DNA of 64,000 bases from Streptomyces barkulensis (GTDB taxonomy: Bacteria > Actinomycetota > Actinomycetes > Streptomycetales > Streptomycetaceae): positions 62,001 to 126,000 of the forward strand of contig NZ_PGSG01000090.1 of assembly GCF_002843305.1 (NCBI RefSeq), in the 5' to 3' direction. Of the stretch, positions 34,291 to 42,997 are shown in pieces. Below the pieces are notes generated by a model, which was not told the DNA's origin, did not search any database, and was given only the letters and a program-made list of their open reading frames with translations. A program made the position numbers and the translations under genes. Numbering within the stretch: position 1 is the first letter of the stretch; the number at the start of each line of letters is the position of its first letter.

Positions 34291-35082
34291 ATGGAGACGT
34301 CTGACACATCCCCCGCCGACCCCGAGGGAACCGAGGGAACCGGGAGAGCCGAGAGGGCCGAGAGGGCCGCAGGAACCGGGGACACCGAGGGGACCGCCGT
34401 CCAGGACTGGGCCGCGGCCTCGGCCGACCCCCAGTACCGGGCGGCGGTCGTGGACCTGCTGGGCGCACTGGCCTACGGGGAGCTGGCCGCGTTCGAACGG
34501 CTCGCGGAGGACGCCAAACTGGCCCCGACCCTTGTGGACAAGGCGGAGCTGGCCTCCATGGCGTCGGCGGAGTTCCAGCACTTCGAGCGGTTGCGCGGCC
34601 GGCTCGCGGAGATCGGCGAGGACCCCGCGGCGGCGATGGAGCCGTTCGCCGCCGCGCTGGACGAGTTCCACCGCCAGACCGCGCCGTCGGACTGGCTGGA
34701 GGGCCTGATCAAGGCGTACGTCGGCGACTCGATCGCCTCCGACTTCTACCGGGAGGTCGCCGCCCACCTCGACTCCGACACCCGGGCCCTGGTGCTGGGT
34801 GTGCTGGACGACACCGGGCACTCGGGCTTCGCGGTGGAGAAGGTGCGCGGGGCCATCGAGGCCGATCCCCGGGTCGGCGGCCGGCTCGCCCTGTGGGCCC
34901 GCCGTCTGATGGGCGAGGCGCTGTCGCAGGCCCAGCGGGTGGTCGCCGAGCGCGACGCGCTGTCGATGATGCTGGTCGGCGGGGTCACCGCGGGATTCGA
35001 CCTGGCCGAGGTGGGCCGGATGTTCTCGCGGATCACCGAGGCCCACACCAAGCGCATGGCCGCGCTGGGGCTGGCGGCCTGA
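34291..35082 (+). CDS. Ferritin-like fold protein (Rv3210c-like)
   Basis: This 263-residue helical protein has carboxylate motifs expected for a ferritin-like di-iron bundle: AYGELAAFERLAEDA and SMASAEFQHFERLRGR in the first half, and EVAAHLDSDTR and HSGFAVEKV later. It resembles tRNA hydroxylase (MiaE)-like proteins, but the pairing of EXXH motifs is not clear enough to claim a reaction. The N-terminus has Glu/Gly/Thr/Arg repeats from a 9-base DNA repeat (EGTEGTGRAERAERA). ATG 34291 is likely leaderless. It is divergent from the RNA helicase gene as in M. tuberculosis. Confidence 0.78.
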   Translation: METSDTSPADPEGTEGTGRAERAERAAGTGDTEGTAVQDWAAASADPQYRAAVVDLLGALAYGELAAFERLAEDAKLAPTLVDKAELASMASAEFQHFERLRGRLAEIGEDPAAAMEPFAAALDEFHRQTAPSDWLEGLIKAYVGDSIASDFYREVAAHLDSDTRALVLGVLDDTGHSGFAVEKVRGAIEADPRVGGRLALWARRLMGEALSQAQRVVAERDALSMMLVGGVTAGFDLAEVGRMFSRITEAHTKRMAALGLAA

Positions 35083-35133
35083 CGAGTGCGCCCCGTCGCC
35101 CGGCGCGGCGGGGCCCGCCCGGGCGGCGCCGCC

Positions 35134-35409
35134 TCAGGCAGCGCCCACGTGAGGCCGGCCGGCCGCCGGACCGCCGCGGCGGACCAGCAGGGACAGCAGG
35201 GCCGCCGCGACCAGGGCGGCGGCCACGAAGGTGGGAAGCGCGTACCCGGGGCCCAGCACCACGCGCGTGATCACGCCGCCGCAGAGGGCGGCCGCGGGCC
35301 CGGTGACCAGAACCAGGGACCGGTCGCGGAACCGGTCCGCGAAACGGCGGCCTGCGACGAGCGCGACGGCGAGACCGACGAGCGCCGAGCCGAGCACTTC
35401 CCAGAGCAT
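35134..35409 (-). CDS. Small integral membrane protein, function unknown
   Basis: This 91-residue protein has three hydrophobic segments (about 4-20, 31-50 and 57-76) separated by an Arg-rich loop (GRRFADRFRDRS). The pattern recalls GlsB/YeaQ-type small membrane proteins, but the family match is uncertain. ATG 35409 has a perfect GGAGGA ribosome binding site. It is convergent with the ferritin-like gene with only 51 bp between them. Confidence 0.72.
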   Translation of the reverse strand: MLWEVLGSALVGLAVALVAGRRFADRFRDRSLVLVTGPAAALCGGVITRVVLGPGYALPTFVAAALVAAALLSLLVRRGGPAAGRPHVGAA

Positions 35410-35495
35410 TGGGTCCTCCTGCGGGCCGGTGGGGTGCGCATCGGGCTACTCGGTCCTACCCAGGGTGTGCCGAGGGCGAAACGGAAAGCACGGAA

Positions 35496-35524
35496 AGGGC
35501 CGGGCGGGATTCCCGCCCGGCCCT
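35496..35524. terminator. Hairpin upstream of the small membrane protein gene, 14-bp stem
   Basis: Arms 35496-35509 and 35511-35524 pair perfectly. It lies in the gap between two leftward genes and may be the second of two tandem terminators for the DUF3107 transcript. Confidence 0.6.
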
Positions 35525-35586
35525 CCGCAAGCCGCTGTCACCGGCCTCACGGCCGGTCTCCTCACCGGATTCCGCGGTCCCGCGGG

Positions 35587-35620
35587 GTTTCGGCAGAGCC
35601 TTGCGGGGCTCTGCCGAAAC
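35587..35620 (-). terminator. Terminator after DUF3107 gene, 14-bp stem
   Basis: Arms 35587-35600 and 35607-35620 pair perfectly with a six-base loop, 37 bases past the DUF3107 stop on the minus strand. Confidence 0.8.
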
Positions 35621-35656
35621 ACCGCGGATCCTGCGCTCCTCCACAGAGCCCCGTGT

Positions 35657-35884
35657 CTACAGAGCCCCGAAGCCCACCTTGCGGCCGCTGGGCTCGCCGA
35701 TGTCCACGTAGGCCAGCCGGTCGGCCGGGACGACCACCCGGCGACCGTGCTCGTCCACCAGGCTGAGCAGCTGCGACTTGCCGGTCAGCGCCTCGGCGAC
35801 GGTGCGCTCGATCTCCTCGGCCGTCTGCCCGCTCTCCAGAACGATCTCGCGGGGCGCGTGCTGCACGCCGATCTTGACCTCCAC
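35657..35884 (-). CDS. DUF3107-family small protein (Rv3208A-like)
   Basis: This 75-residue protein begins MEVKIGVQHAPREIVLESGQ and ends with GEPSGRKVGFGAL; SLVDEHGRRVVVPADRL lies in the middle. It is a conserved actinobacterial family of unknown function encoded next to the FasR-type TetR regulator in mycobacteria and here. GTG 35884 has GGAAGGG upstream. The open frame extends far upstream but in shadow-like sequence. The compact beta/alpha pattern fits an ATP-synthase-subunit-like small fold, but I would not assign a role. Confidence 0.87.
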   Translation of the reverse strand: MEVKIGVQHAPREIVLESGQTAEEIERTVAEALTGKSQLLSLVDEHGRRVVVPADRLAYVDIGEPSGRKVGFGAL

Positions 35885-36057
35885 GGCTATGTCCCTTCCG
35901 AACGGTTGGTGATTCTCCCTGGCTGAGCCGGGGCGGGGTGCGCGGGCAGGCCGCGCCGTCATGCCAGCAACACTAGTCCTCGCGGGGGCGGTGGGCCGCT
36001 CGTGAACGCACGCCGACAGCGAACACCGGGCGGCCGCGAGCCCCGGGCGGCCGTGGA

Positions 36058-36684
36058 TCAGCCGTGCATCGGGAAGCCCGCGATACCCCGCCAGGACAGC
36101 GATGAGATGAGCCTGGTGGCGGTGTCGCGCGGGACCTTCTGTCCGGCGCTGAGCCAGTACCGGGCGGTGATCTGCGCCATGCCGCACAGCCCGACGGCCA
36201 GCAGCATCGCCTGGTCCGGCGGCAGATCGGTGTCCTCGGAGATCACCTCGCTGACCGCCTCGGCGCAGTCCAGGCTCACCTTGTCCACCCGGTCGCGCAC
36301 CGCGGGCTCGTTGGTCAGGTCGGACTCGAAGACGAGACGGAAGGCCCCGCCCTCGTCCTCCACGTACGCGAAGTAGGCGTCCATCGTCGCCGCGACCCGG
36401 TGCTTGTTGTCCGAGGTCGAGGCCAGTGCCGCGCGCACCGACCGGACCAGCGCCTCGCAGTGCTGGTCGAGCAGGGCCAGGTACAGGTCGAGCTTGCCGG
36501 GGAAGTGCTGGTAGAGCACCGGCTTGCTGACGCCCGCGCGCTCGGCGATGTCGTCCATGGCCGCGGCGTGGTAGCCCTGGGCGACGAACACCTCCTGCGC
36601 CGCACCGAGCAACTGGTTGCGTCGGGCCCGGCGTGGCAGCCGTGTGCCACGCGGGCGTGCCTCGGTCTGCTCGATGGCTGTCAC
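36058..36684 (-). CDS. TetR/AcrR-family regulator (FasR-like position)
   Basis: This 208-residue protein has an N-terminal TetR helix-turn-helix: RNQLLGAAQEVFVAQGYHAA, MDDIAERAGVSKPVLYQHFPGK. The C-terminal domain is likely to bind a ligand. The neighbours DUF3107 and ferritin-like protein match the Rv3208 locus, where FasR activates fatty acid synthase genes and senses long-chain acyl-CoA. I infer a fatty-acid role only by synteny. GTG 36684 has AGGAGGCGAG upstream, so the longer open frame to 36855 is not used. Confidence 0.85.
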   Translation of the reverse strand: MTAIEQTEARPRGTRLPRRARRNQLLGAAQEVFVAQGYHAAAMDDIAERAGVSKPVLYQHFPGKLDLYLALLDQHCEALVRSVRAALASTSDNKHRVAATMDAYFAYVEDEGGAFRLVFESDLTNEPAVRDRVDKVSLDCAEAVSEVISEDTDLPPDQAMLLAVGLCGMAQITARYWLSAGQKVPRDTATRLISSLSWRGIAGFPMHG

Positions 36685-36889
36685 GCTCGCCTCCTGGGGT
36701 CTCCCTGGAACGCCTCCCGGGCAGGGCCCGGACCGAGCCCCGGGGGTTTGGGTGCCCGGGGAATCCGGAGAGAGGTCGTCGGTACTTCCGCGCGCGGGGT
36801 GCGCTGCGTCCGCCATCGTACTTTTGGGTAAACCTTCTGTGCGTCCGGCGGGCACAGAAATCCGTGTCCCGAACGCACGATGTCGCGGT

Positions 36890-37126
36890 TTAGCGGTAAT
36901 CGTCCTCGTCCAGTTCGACGACGCGTGCCTGCTCGGCGGCGTCCGCGGGGTTCACCTCCGACGAGCCGGCGGCCAGTAGCCGGGCGTTCTCACGGGGCAG
37001 GACCTCCGCGTGCTGTTCGGCCGCGTCCGCCTCGGGAGCCTCGACTCCGAACCGATCGGCCGCGGGCCTCTCGTCCTCGTCGTCGAACCGGTCGAAGGTG
37101 TCGGGATCGGTGGGGTCAACAGACAT
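36890..37126 (-). CDS. Small acidic conserved Streptomyces protein
   Basis: This 78-residue very acidic protein begins MSVDPTDPDTFDRFDDE, has EAPEADAAEQ in the middle and ends ARVVELDEDDYR. The C-terminal VxLDEDDYR is conserved in homologues I recall. There is no cysteine, membrane segment or known domain. ATG 37126 has AAAGGGGAT upstream. The role is unknown; it may be a disordered adaptor. It is divergent from the hydrolase operon. Confidence 0.75.
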   Translation of the reverse strand: MSVDPTDPDTFDRFDDEDERPAADRFGVEAPEADAAEQHAEVLPRENARLLAAGSSEVNPADAAEQARVVELDEDDYR

Positions 37127-37212
37127 GACGATCCCCTTTCCAGCCCGGAGGGGTTCCACACGGGCCCGGCGGAGGAGAATTCCGGCAGGCCGGGAGGTGT
37201 GATCCCGAACAC

Positions 37213-37242
37213 GTGAGAGCGGCAGTGATCGTCTCGTAACAT
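37213..37242 (+). promoter_or_regulatory. Vegetative-type promoter giving a leaderless hydrolase mRNA
   Basis: GTGAGA (37213-37218) and TAACAT (37237-37242) are spaced by 18 bases. The -10 ends six bases before ATG 37249, so translation would begin at or close to the mRNA 5' end. Confidence 0.5.
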
Positions 37243-37248
37243 TGCCCC

Positions 37249-38214
37249 ATGTCATCGACCGAGCAGCCGCAGGCGGCGGCCCCGTTCGAGGTCCCCCCTT
37301 CGGGCCGGTCGCGCGCAGGGGAGGGCGAGACGCACAGATCCGTGTCACTGCCCGGCCTGACCCTGTCGGTGCGCGGGCGGCCGGGCCGGCGCGCGGGACT
37401 GCCCGCCGCGCTGTACGTCCACGGTCTGGGCGGGTCCTCCCTCAACTGGTCCGCGCTGATGCGGGAACTGGCCGACGAGGTCGACGGCGAGGCGGTCGAC
37501 CTGCCGGGCTTCGGCCACTCGCCGCCGCCCGACGACGGCGACTACTCGGTCTCCGGGCACGCGCGCGCCGTCATCCGCTACCTCGACGCCTCCGGGCGAG
37601 GGCCGGTGCACCTGTTCGGCAACTCCCTGGGCGGCGCGGCCGCCACCCGGGTCGCGGCGGTCCGGCCGGACCTGGTGCGCACCCTCATCCTCGTCTCGCC
37701 CGCCCTGCCCGAACTGCGTCCGCAGCGCACCGCGGTGCCCACCGCCCTGCTGGCGGTGCCCGGGGCCACCAGGTTCTTCGGGCGGATGACCCGCCACTGG
37801 ACCGCCGAGCGGCGCACCCGGGAACTCCTGGCGCTGTGCTACGGAGATCCGGCGGCGGTGTCGCGGGAGGAGTTCGAGGCGGCCGTGGCGGAGTACGAGC
37901 GCCGCCTGGCGCTGCCGTACTTCTGGGACTCGCTCTCCCGGTCCGCGCGCGGTCTGGTGAACGCCTACACCCTCGGCGGCCAGCACGCGCTGTGGCGCCA
38001 GGCCGAGCGGGTGCTGGCGCCGACGCTGCTGGTGTACGGCGGGCGGGATCTGCTGGTCTCGTTCCGCATGGCGCGCAGGGCCGCCGCCGCGTTCCGCGAA
38101 TCGCGGCTGCTGGTGCTTCCCGACGCCGGGCACGTCGCGATGATGGAATACCCAAAGGCGGTGGGGGGCGCCTTCAGGGAACTGCTGGGAGAAACCGATA
38201 CGGGCAGGGGTTGA
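37249..38214 (+). CDS. Alpha/beta hydrolase
   Basis: This 321-residue hydrolase shows YVHGLGGSSLNW (oxyanion region), GNSLGG with the nucleophilic Ser, VYGGRDLLV with the acid and DAGHVAMMEYP with the catalytic His. A cap domain lies between about residues 170 and 245. The substrate is unknown. It corresponds in position to the mycobacterial hydrolase near Rv3207c. ATG 37249 is likely leaderless. The DUF3152 gene starts six bases after its stop, so the two are co-transcribed. Confidence 0.87.
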   Translation: MSSTEQPQAAAPFEVPPSGRSRAGEGETHRSVSLPGLTLSVRGRPGRRAGLPAALYVHGLGGSSLNWSALMRELADEVDGEAVDLPGFGHSPPPDDGDYSVSGHARAVIRYLDASGRGPVHLFGNSLGGAAATRVAAVRPDLVRTLILVSPALPELRPQRTAVPTALLAVPGATRFFGRMTRHWTAERRTRELLALCYGDPAAVSREEFEAAVAEYERRLALPYFWDSLSRSARGLVNAYTLGGQHALWRQAERVLAPTLLVYGGRDLLVSFRMARRAAAAFRESRLLVLPDAGHVAMMEYPKAVGGAFRELLGETDTGRG

Positions 38215-38220
38215 CGAGTC

Positions 38221-39612
38221 GTGGGACGTCACAGTCGCCGGGGCCGGCCGGGCAGCGTGAAGCCGGCGGTCACGGCCACCGGGCAGCGGCCCGCGGCCCG
38301 GCCGGCGGCGGAGGAGGCCCCGCGTCCCCGCCCGGCCCCGGCCCCGCCGCCCCCGCCGTTCGAAGGCCGCCCCGCCGGCCCGCACGGCATGCCCCCGGTC
38401 CGCGGCGGCCACCCCGAACAGCGCGAGCCGGGCGGCGGCTGGGGGGCGCCGCGGCGGCCACCCGCCCCGGACCCCGGGCGCGGGCCCGCCGGACCGCCGC
38501 GGGAGACGGTGTACGGGACGGGGCGGATGCCGCGGCGCGAGTACGTCGAGGCGTTCGAGGACGGTGTCTACGGCGCGCCGGGCGTACCGCGCGCGGACGG
38601 GTCCGGGCCGGGGCCCGCTGCGGAGGCCGAACGGCCGGGAAGCGTCCCCCGTACGGATGCGGACGAGCCGGACGGTGACGGCGGCGACGGCAGTGACGGC
38701 AGTGACGGCGGCGGCCGGGGCGGGCGTGCCGCACACGGCGGGCGCGGCGGCCGCGGCCGGGCCTTCACCGGCGTCGCGGCCGCGGCCGTGACCACCGTGC
38801 TGGCCGTCGTGGTGGCCGGACAGGTCGCCGACGACCGAAGCGGCATGGACCGGCAGTTGCGGGCGGGCGGCGAGGCCCCGCGAGAGGGAGCCCCGGACAC
38901 CTCCCGGTTCGAGACGCGCCCCACCCCCTCGGGCGGAAAGGACGAGGGGAAGGCCCCGTCCGGGACACAGGCCTCCTACGGCGAACGGATGGGGCGGCTG
39001 TTCGACCTGGCCCCGGACTTCCGGGGCTCGGGCCGGCTCGCCGCCGTCGCCGGACGGGACGAGGCGCCCGGCAAGGGGGAGGTCGTCCGCTACCGGGTCG
39101 ACGTCGAGGACGGGCTGCCGCTGGACGGGGAGCTGTTCGCCGAGGCCGTCCACCGCACCCTCAACGACGAGCGGAGCTGGAGCCACGGGGGCGCCCGCAC
39201 CTTCGAGCGGGTCTCCGGGAAGCCGGGGGAGTCCGGGAAGCCGGGGGAGTCCGAAGGCGACGCCCCGGTCTTCGTGATCACGCTCGCCTCCCCCTCCACC
39301 ACCGCGAAGTGGTGCGCCAGATCGGGCCTGGACACCACGGTCGACAACGTCTCGTGCGACTCGGCCTCGACCGAGCGCATCATGATCAACGCCTACCGGT
39401 GGGCGCGCGGCGCGGAGACCTTCGGCCCGGACCGGATCCGGGAGTACCGGGAGATGCTCATCAACCACGAGGTGGGCCACCGGCTCGGCAAGGGCCATGT
39501 GAACTGCCCGAGGGAAGGGGCCCTGGCGCCGGTGATGATGCAGCAGACGAAGTACCTGACGGTGGGCGGGGCGACCTGCCGGCCCAACGCCTGGCCGTTC
39601 CCCGACGCCTGA
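38221..39612 (+). CDS. DUF3152 protein with HExxHxxGxxH metalloprotease-like motif, membrane anchored
   Basis: This 463-residue protein has a Pro/Gly-rich cytoplasmic region, a membrane segment (about 180-200) and an extracytoplasmic DUF3152 domain. The motif HEVGHRLGKGH at residues 416-426 fits the zinc site HExxHxxGxxH of metzincin-type proteases, with Glu417 as catalytic base. Cysteines in KWCARSG, NVSCDS, VNCPRE and ATCRPN suggest two disulfides. GTG 38221 is six bases after the hydrolase stop. It corresponds to Rv3207c. A short repeat encodes two KPGESG units. Confidence 0.85.
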   Translation: MGRHSRRGRPGSVKPAVTATGQRPAARPAAEEAPRPRPAPAPPPPPFEGRPAGPHGMPPVRGGHPEQREPGGGWGAPRRPPAPDPGRGPAGPPRETVYGTGRMPRREYVEAFEDGVYGAPGVPRADGSGPGPAAEAERPGSVPRTDADEPDGDGGDGSDGSDGGGRGGRAAHGGRGGRGRAFTGVAAAAVTTVLAVVVAGQVADDRSGMDRQLRAGGEAPREGAPDTSRFETRPTPSGGKDEGKAPSGTQASYGERMGRLFDLAPDFRGSGRLAAVAGRDEAPGKGEVVRYRVDVEDGLPLDGELFAEAVHRTLNDERSWSHGGARTFERVSGKPGESGKPGESEGDAPVFVITLASPSTTAKWCARSGLDTTVDNVSCDSASTERIMINAYRWARGAETFGPDRIREYREMLINHEVGHRLGKGHVNCPREGALAPVMMQQTKYLTVGGATCRPNAWPFPDA

Positions 39613-39792
39613 CGGCCCCTTCGGTCCGCGGTAGGCGACCGAACGTTCAATCGCGTCGAAAGTCACGGTAGTTCACCCCTTCCGGTGGTGTGACGGACAA
39701 CCGTCCGCCGCGCCGCCCCACCTCGCGCATAACGTCTTCCCGCGACGCCACGGCGACGGCCGGTGGCCTGGAGGAGGAACGGGGGTGGACAG

Positions 39793-41592
39793 GTGCGCAT
39801 CGCACTGCTCACGGAGGGTGGTTATCCCCATCCGCGCGGTGACTCGTACGCGTGGTGCGACCGGCTGGTGCGCGGCCTGGACGGCCACGACTTCGAGGTC
39901 CACGCGCTCGGCAGCGACGAGCGGCACAGGGAGGGCGCCTGGCCCGCGCTGCCGGACAACGTCCGAAGGGTGCGCACCGCACCGCTGTGGGGCCCCGCCC
40001 CCGGGGGAGGCGGACGCCGGGGCGGATACGGGCGGCGCCTCGGGCGCCGCTTCGGCGAGCACTTCGCGGACCTGGCCCGCGCGGTCTGCGCCGGGGCGGG
40101 CGGCGCGGGAGCGCGGGACACGGAGGGCGGGGACGGAGGGGCCGCCGCCGAGGCGGACCGTTTCGCCGACGGCCTCCACGGGCTGGCCGACCTGGCCCGG
40201 GAGCACGGCGGGCTCGCCGCGGCCCTCCGCTCCGAGCAGGCGGTCCGGCTGCTGGAGGGGGCGTGCCGCGCCCCCGGCGCACTGCGGGCCGTGCGCTCCG
40301 CGACACCGGCCGACCTGCTCACGGTCGCCGAGCAGTTGGAGAGGGCGCTGCGACCCCTGTCGCTGGACTGGTACGGGGCCGGGGAGACCTGCGGGCTCGC
40401 GGCCGCGGACGTCTGCCACGCGGTGGGCGCAGGCCCCGCCGCACTCCCCGGTCTGCTGGCCCGGCGCCTTTTCGGCACCCCCCTGCTGGTGACCGAGTAC
40501 GGTGTGCGGCTGCGCGAGCACTACCTCGCCAGCGCCGCTCACGCCGTCGCGCCGGACGCCGTGAGCGCGCCGGTACGCGCCCTGCTCGCCTCCCTCCACG
40601 GGAACCTGGCGCGCGAGGCGTACCGCCGCGCCGAGATCGTCACCTCCGGCAACACCCACGCCCGGCGCTGGCAGGAGAGGTGCGGGGCGGACCGCGGGAG
40701 GCTGCGCACGGTCTACCCGGGCATGGACGCGCCGGAGCTGACCGGGATCGAGGAGGACACGGGGCGGCGGCGGCCGGACCCGGTGCTGGTGTGGGTCGGG
40801 CGGACCGGTCCCGCCAGGGACCTGATCGGCCTGCTGCACGCCTTCGCCGAGGTCCGCAGGGCCGTGCCCGGCACCCGGCTGCTGATCGCCGAACGGCCCG
40901 GCGGCCCGGCCCCGGAGGAGGACCCGGAGCCGGCCCGGTACCTGGCGCACTGCCGGGCGCTGGCCGCCCAGCTCTTCCCCGACGAGGCCGCCGGCCCCCT
41001 CAGCGTCGGGGAGAACCCGGTCTGCTTCGCGCGGATCGGCGACCCCGCGCTGCCCCGCCTCGCCGACGCCTACGCCGCCGCCGACGTCGCGGTGCTCTCC
41101 AGCGTGGTGGAGGGCTTCCCGGTCTCCCTGGTCGAGGCGATGCTCGCCGGCCGGGCCACGGTCTCCACGGACGTCGGCGCGGTGTGCGAGGCCATCGGCG
41201 GCACGGGGCTGGTGGTGCCGCCGCGCAACCCCCGCGCCCTGGCAGACGCCTGCACGGCCCTGCTGCGCGACCCGGCCCGCCGCGCCCGGCTGGGCGCCGC
41301 GGCGCGGGCCCGGGCGCAGGAGCTGTTCACCGCCGAGCAGAACGTCGCGGCGTTCCGCGGCGTCTATCTGGAGCTGCTCTCACAGCGCCCGATGCCCGCC
41401 GGACCGGCCGTCGCCGCGCTGCCGTTCGCCCGGCCGCCCGAGGCCGGCCTCCCCGGCCGCTGGACCGCGCCCGCCGCACCCGCCTCCCCGGCGGCGGCCG
41501 CCCGCCTCGGCGGACGCCCGGCCCGCACCCCGAGCTGGGCCCGTACGGCCGCGGCGGGCGTGCCCGCCGGGCAGGGGAGGGGAGACCGGTGA
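39793..41592 (+). CDS. PelF-like GT4 glycosyltransferase (DUF3492-type N-terminus)
   Basis: This 599-residue protein starts MRIALLTEGGYPHPRGDSYAWCDRLVRGL when read through, the recognisable PelF/DUF3492 N-terminal pattern. The C-terminal Rossmann domain has LVWVGRTGPARDLIGLLHAF and the retaining GT4 motif E-x7-E in EGFPVSLVEAM, then GLVVPPRNP. PelF polymerises the Pel polysaccharide from UDP-HexNAc. GTG 39793 is chosen from the conserved MRIALL start, although the GGAGGAGG site is about 14 bases away. The stop overlaps the next gene's GTG. An Ala/Pro-rich tail of about 70 residues is unusual. Confidence 0.82.
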   Translation: MRIALLTEGGYPHPRGDSYAWCDRLVRGLDGHDFEVHALGSDERHREGAWPALPDNVRRVRTAPLWGPAPGGGGRRGGYGRRLGRRFGEHFADLARAVCAGAGGAGARDTEGGDGGAAAEADRFADGLHGLADLAREHGGLAAALRSEQAVRLLEGACRAPGALRAVRSATPADLLTVAEQLERALRPLSLDWYGAGETCGLAAADVCHAVGAGPAALPGLLARRLFGTPLLVTEYGVRLREHYLASAAHAVAPDAVSAPVRALLASLHGNLAREAYRRAEIVTSGNTHARRWQERCGADRGRLRTVYPGMDAPELTGIEEDTGRRRPDPVLVWVGRTGPARDLIGLLHAFAEVRRAVPGTRLLIAERPGGPAPEEDPEPARYLAHCRALAAQLFPDEAAGPLSVGENPVCFARIGDPALPRLADAYAAADVAVLSSVVEGFPVSLVEAMLAGRATVSTDVGAVCEAIGGTGLVVPPRNPRALADACTALLRDPARRARLGAAARARAQELFTAEQNVAAFRGVYLELLSQRPMPAGPAVAALPFARPPEAGLPGRWTAPAAPASPAAAARLGGRPARTPSWARTAAAGVPAGQGRGDR

Positions 41593-42848
41593 ACGCCCCG
41601 CCGTACCCGCACCGGCCCGCCGACCCCGTGCGCTCGCTGCTGCACCGCCACCGGGAGCTGTGCGCACGGGCCGTGGACCCGCTGGAGATCGCCGCGGCCC
41701 TGGAGGCGCACGGGATCACCGACCGCACCGCGGCGCGCTACCGGCACCGGGACGTGTTCTCGCTCGCCGAGGAGCTGTACGCCCGCACCCCCCGCGAAGC
41801 GGACGGAGCGGACGGAGCGGACGGAGCGGACGCGGCTCACGGGGCGGACGGGCCCGACGCCGGAGGTCCCGGGGGCGGGGCGCCCGCCGCCCGGGCCCCA
41901 CGGCACGGCCGGGGAGCCGGACGGGCGCGCTCGGCGGGAGCCGCGCTGCTCCCCCTGCTGCCCGGCGGGCTGTGCGCGGCGGCACCGGCCGCGTACGCCC
42001 TGTCCGCGGGCCTCCCGGCGCCCGCCCGTACCGTCGCCGGCGCGGCCGGGGTCCTGCTCGTCCTGCTGTCCGTGCGGCTGTGCCTGCGCGGTACGGCCCT
42101 GAACCGGACCGCCGTGCTGGGCGGCTGCCTGCTGGCCGGACACGCGCTGGCCGGCGGTCTCCCCCTGGCCTGGGCGCTGGACGGACACCCGCCCGCGGCC
42201 GACGTCTTCGCGGACGCCTTCCCGGGCGAGTGGTGCGTGCCGCTGGGCCTGGCGCTGGCCGTCGCGCCCGCCGTGTGGTGCGCGCGCTGGTTCGCCGCGC
42301 GGGCGAGGCGGCGGCTGGGCACCAGCCGCGGCCTGGAGGAGTTCGCGGCCCGGACGCGTCCGCTGTTCGCCGCGGCCGTCGCGCTGTTCGCGGTCGCCCA
42401 GCTCGCGGTGCTGGCCGTCGCGCACGCGGTGGTGGACGGCGGCCCCTCCGGCGGCCCCTCCGGCAGTCCGTCGGGGGGCCCGTCCGGCGGTGTGGCCGGC
42501 GCCGTGACCGCCGCCGCCACCGGACCGGAGGGCGCGCGGATCGCCGGGGCGGCCGCGCTGGGCACCCTGCTGTTCGTCGCCATGCTGCTGTCCGCCCACG
42601 GCTTCCCGGCCGCCGCCGCGGGAGGCGTCGTCGCGGCCTGCGCGCTGGAGGCCGCCGCGCTCGCCGCGGCGGCGGCCTCCGGGCATCTGCGCCCGGCGCT
42701 CCCGGGCCACCCCGTGGAGGCGCTGGCCACCGCCTGGGGACCGGCGGCCGTACCCGCCGCGGCCTGCGCCGGCGCGGCCATGGCCCTGTCGGTGTTCGCC
42801 GCCTCCCGCCTCACCGGCGCGTCCGCCCACCACCGGGAGGGGCCGTGA
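41589..42848 (+). CDS. Polytopic membrane protein of the glycosyltransferase cluster
   Basis: This 419-residue protein has an N-terminal cytoplasmic segment of about 70 residues with a helix-turn-helix-like stretch (PLEIAAALEAHGITDRTAARY), a charged ADGADG repeat, then about eight to ten membrane segments. A Ser/Gly/Pro repeat (GGPSGGPSGSPSG) interrupts two of them. I do not recognise the family. GTG 41589 overlaps the glycosyltransferase stop (GTGA), so the two are made together. By analogy with Pel systems it could export or anchor the glycan, as PelG or PelE do, but sequence similarity to those is not evident. Confidence 0.75.
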   Translation: MNAPPYPHRPADPVRSLLHRHRELCARAVDPLEIAAALEAHGITDRTAARYRHRDVFSLAEELYARTPREADGADGADGADAAHGADGPDAGGPGGGAPAARAPRHGRGAGRARSAGAALLPLLPGGLCAAAPAAYALSAGLPAPARTVAGAAGVLLVLLSVRLCLRGTALNRTAVLGGCLLAGHALAGGLPLAWALDGHPPAADVFADAFPGEWCVPLGLALAVAPAVWCARWFAARARRRLGTSRGLEEFAARTRPLFAAAVALFAVAQLAVLAVAHAVVDGGPSGGPSGSPSGGPSGGVAGAVTAAATGPEGARIAGAAALGTLLFVAMLLSAHGFPAAAAGGVVAACALEAAALAAAAASGHLRPALPGHPVEALATAWGPAAVPAAACAGAAMALSVFAASRLTGASAHHREGP

Positions 42849-42940
42849 CCCGGCCTTCGGTCCCTCCCGCCCCCTCGACCGTCTCAGCCGGCGCACACCA
42901 CCCTCGTGCGCCGCGCACCATCGACCAAGGAGCACACCCG

Positions 42941-42997
42941 ATGACCGTTTCGCGCCCCACCGGCGTCACCGCAGCAGTACGGGAGGACGTCCGATGA
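42941..42997 (+). CDS. Small ORF (18 residues) coupled to the epimerase gene
   Basis: ATG 42941 has AAGGAG at 42927-42932 with eight-base spacing. The frame encodes MTVSRPTGVTAAVREDVR and its TGA overlaps the ATG of the epimerase gene (ATGA at 42994-42997). The 90-base gap after the membrane protein gene otherwise has no gene. It may be a translated leader that couples ribosomes onto the epimerase gene. Confidence 0.5.
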   Translation: MTVSRPTGVTAAVREDVR

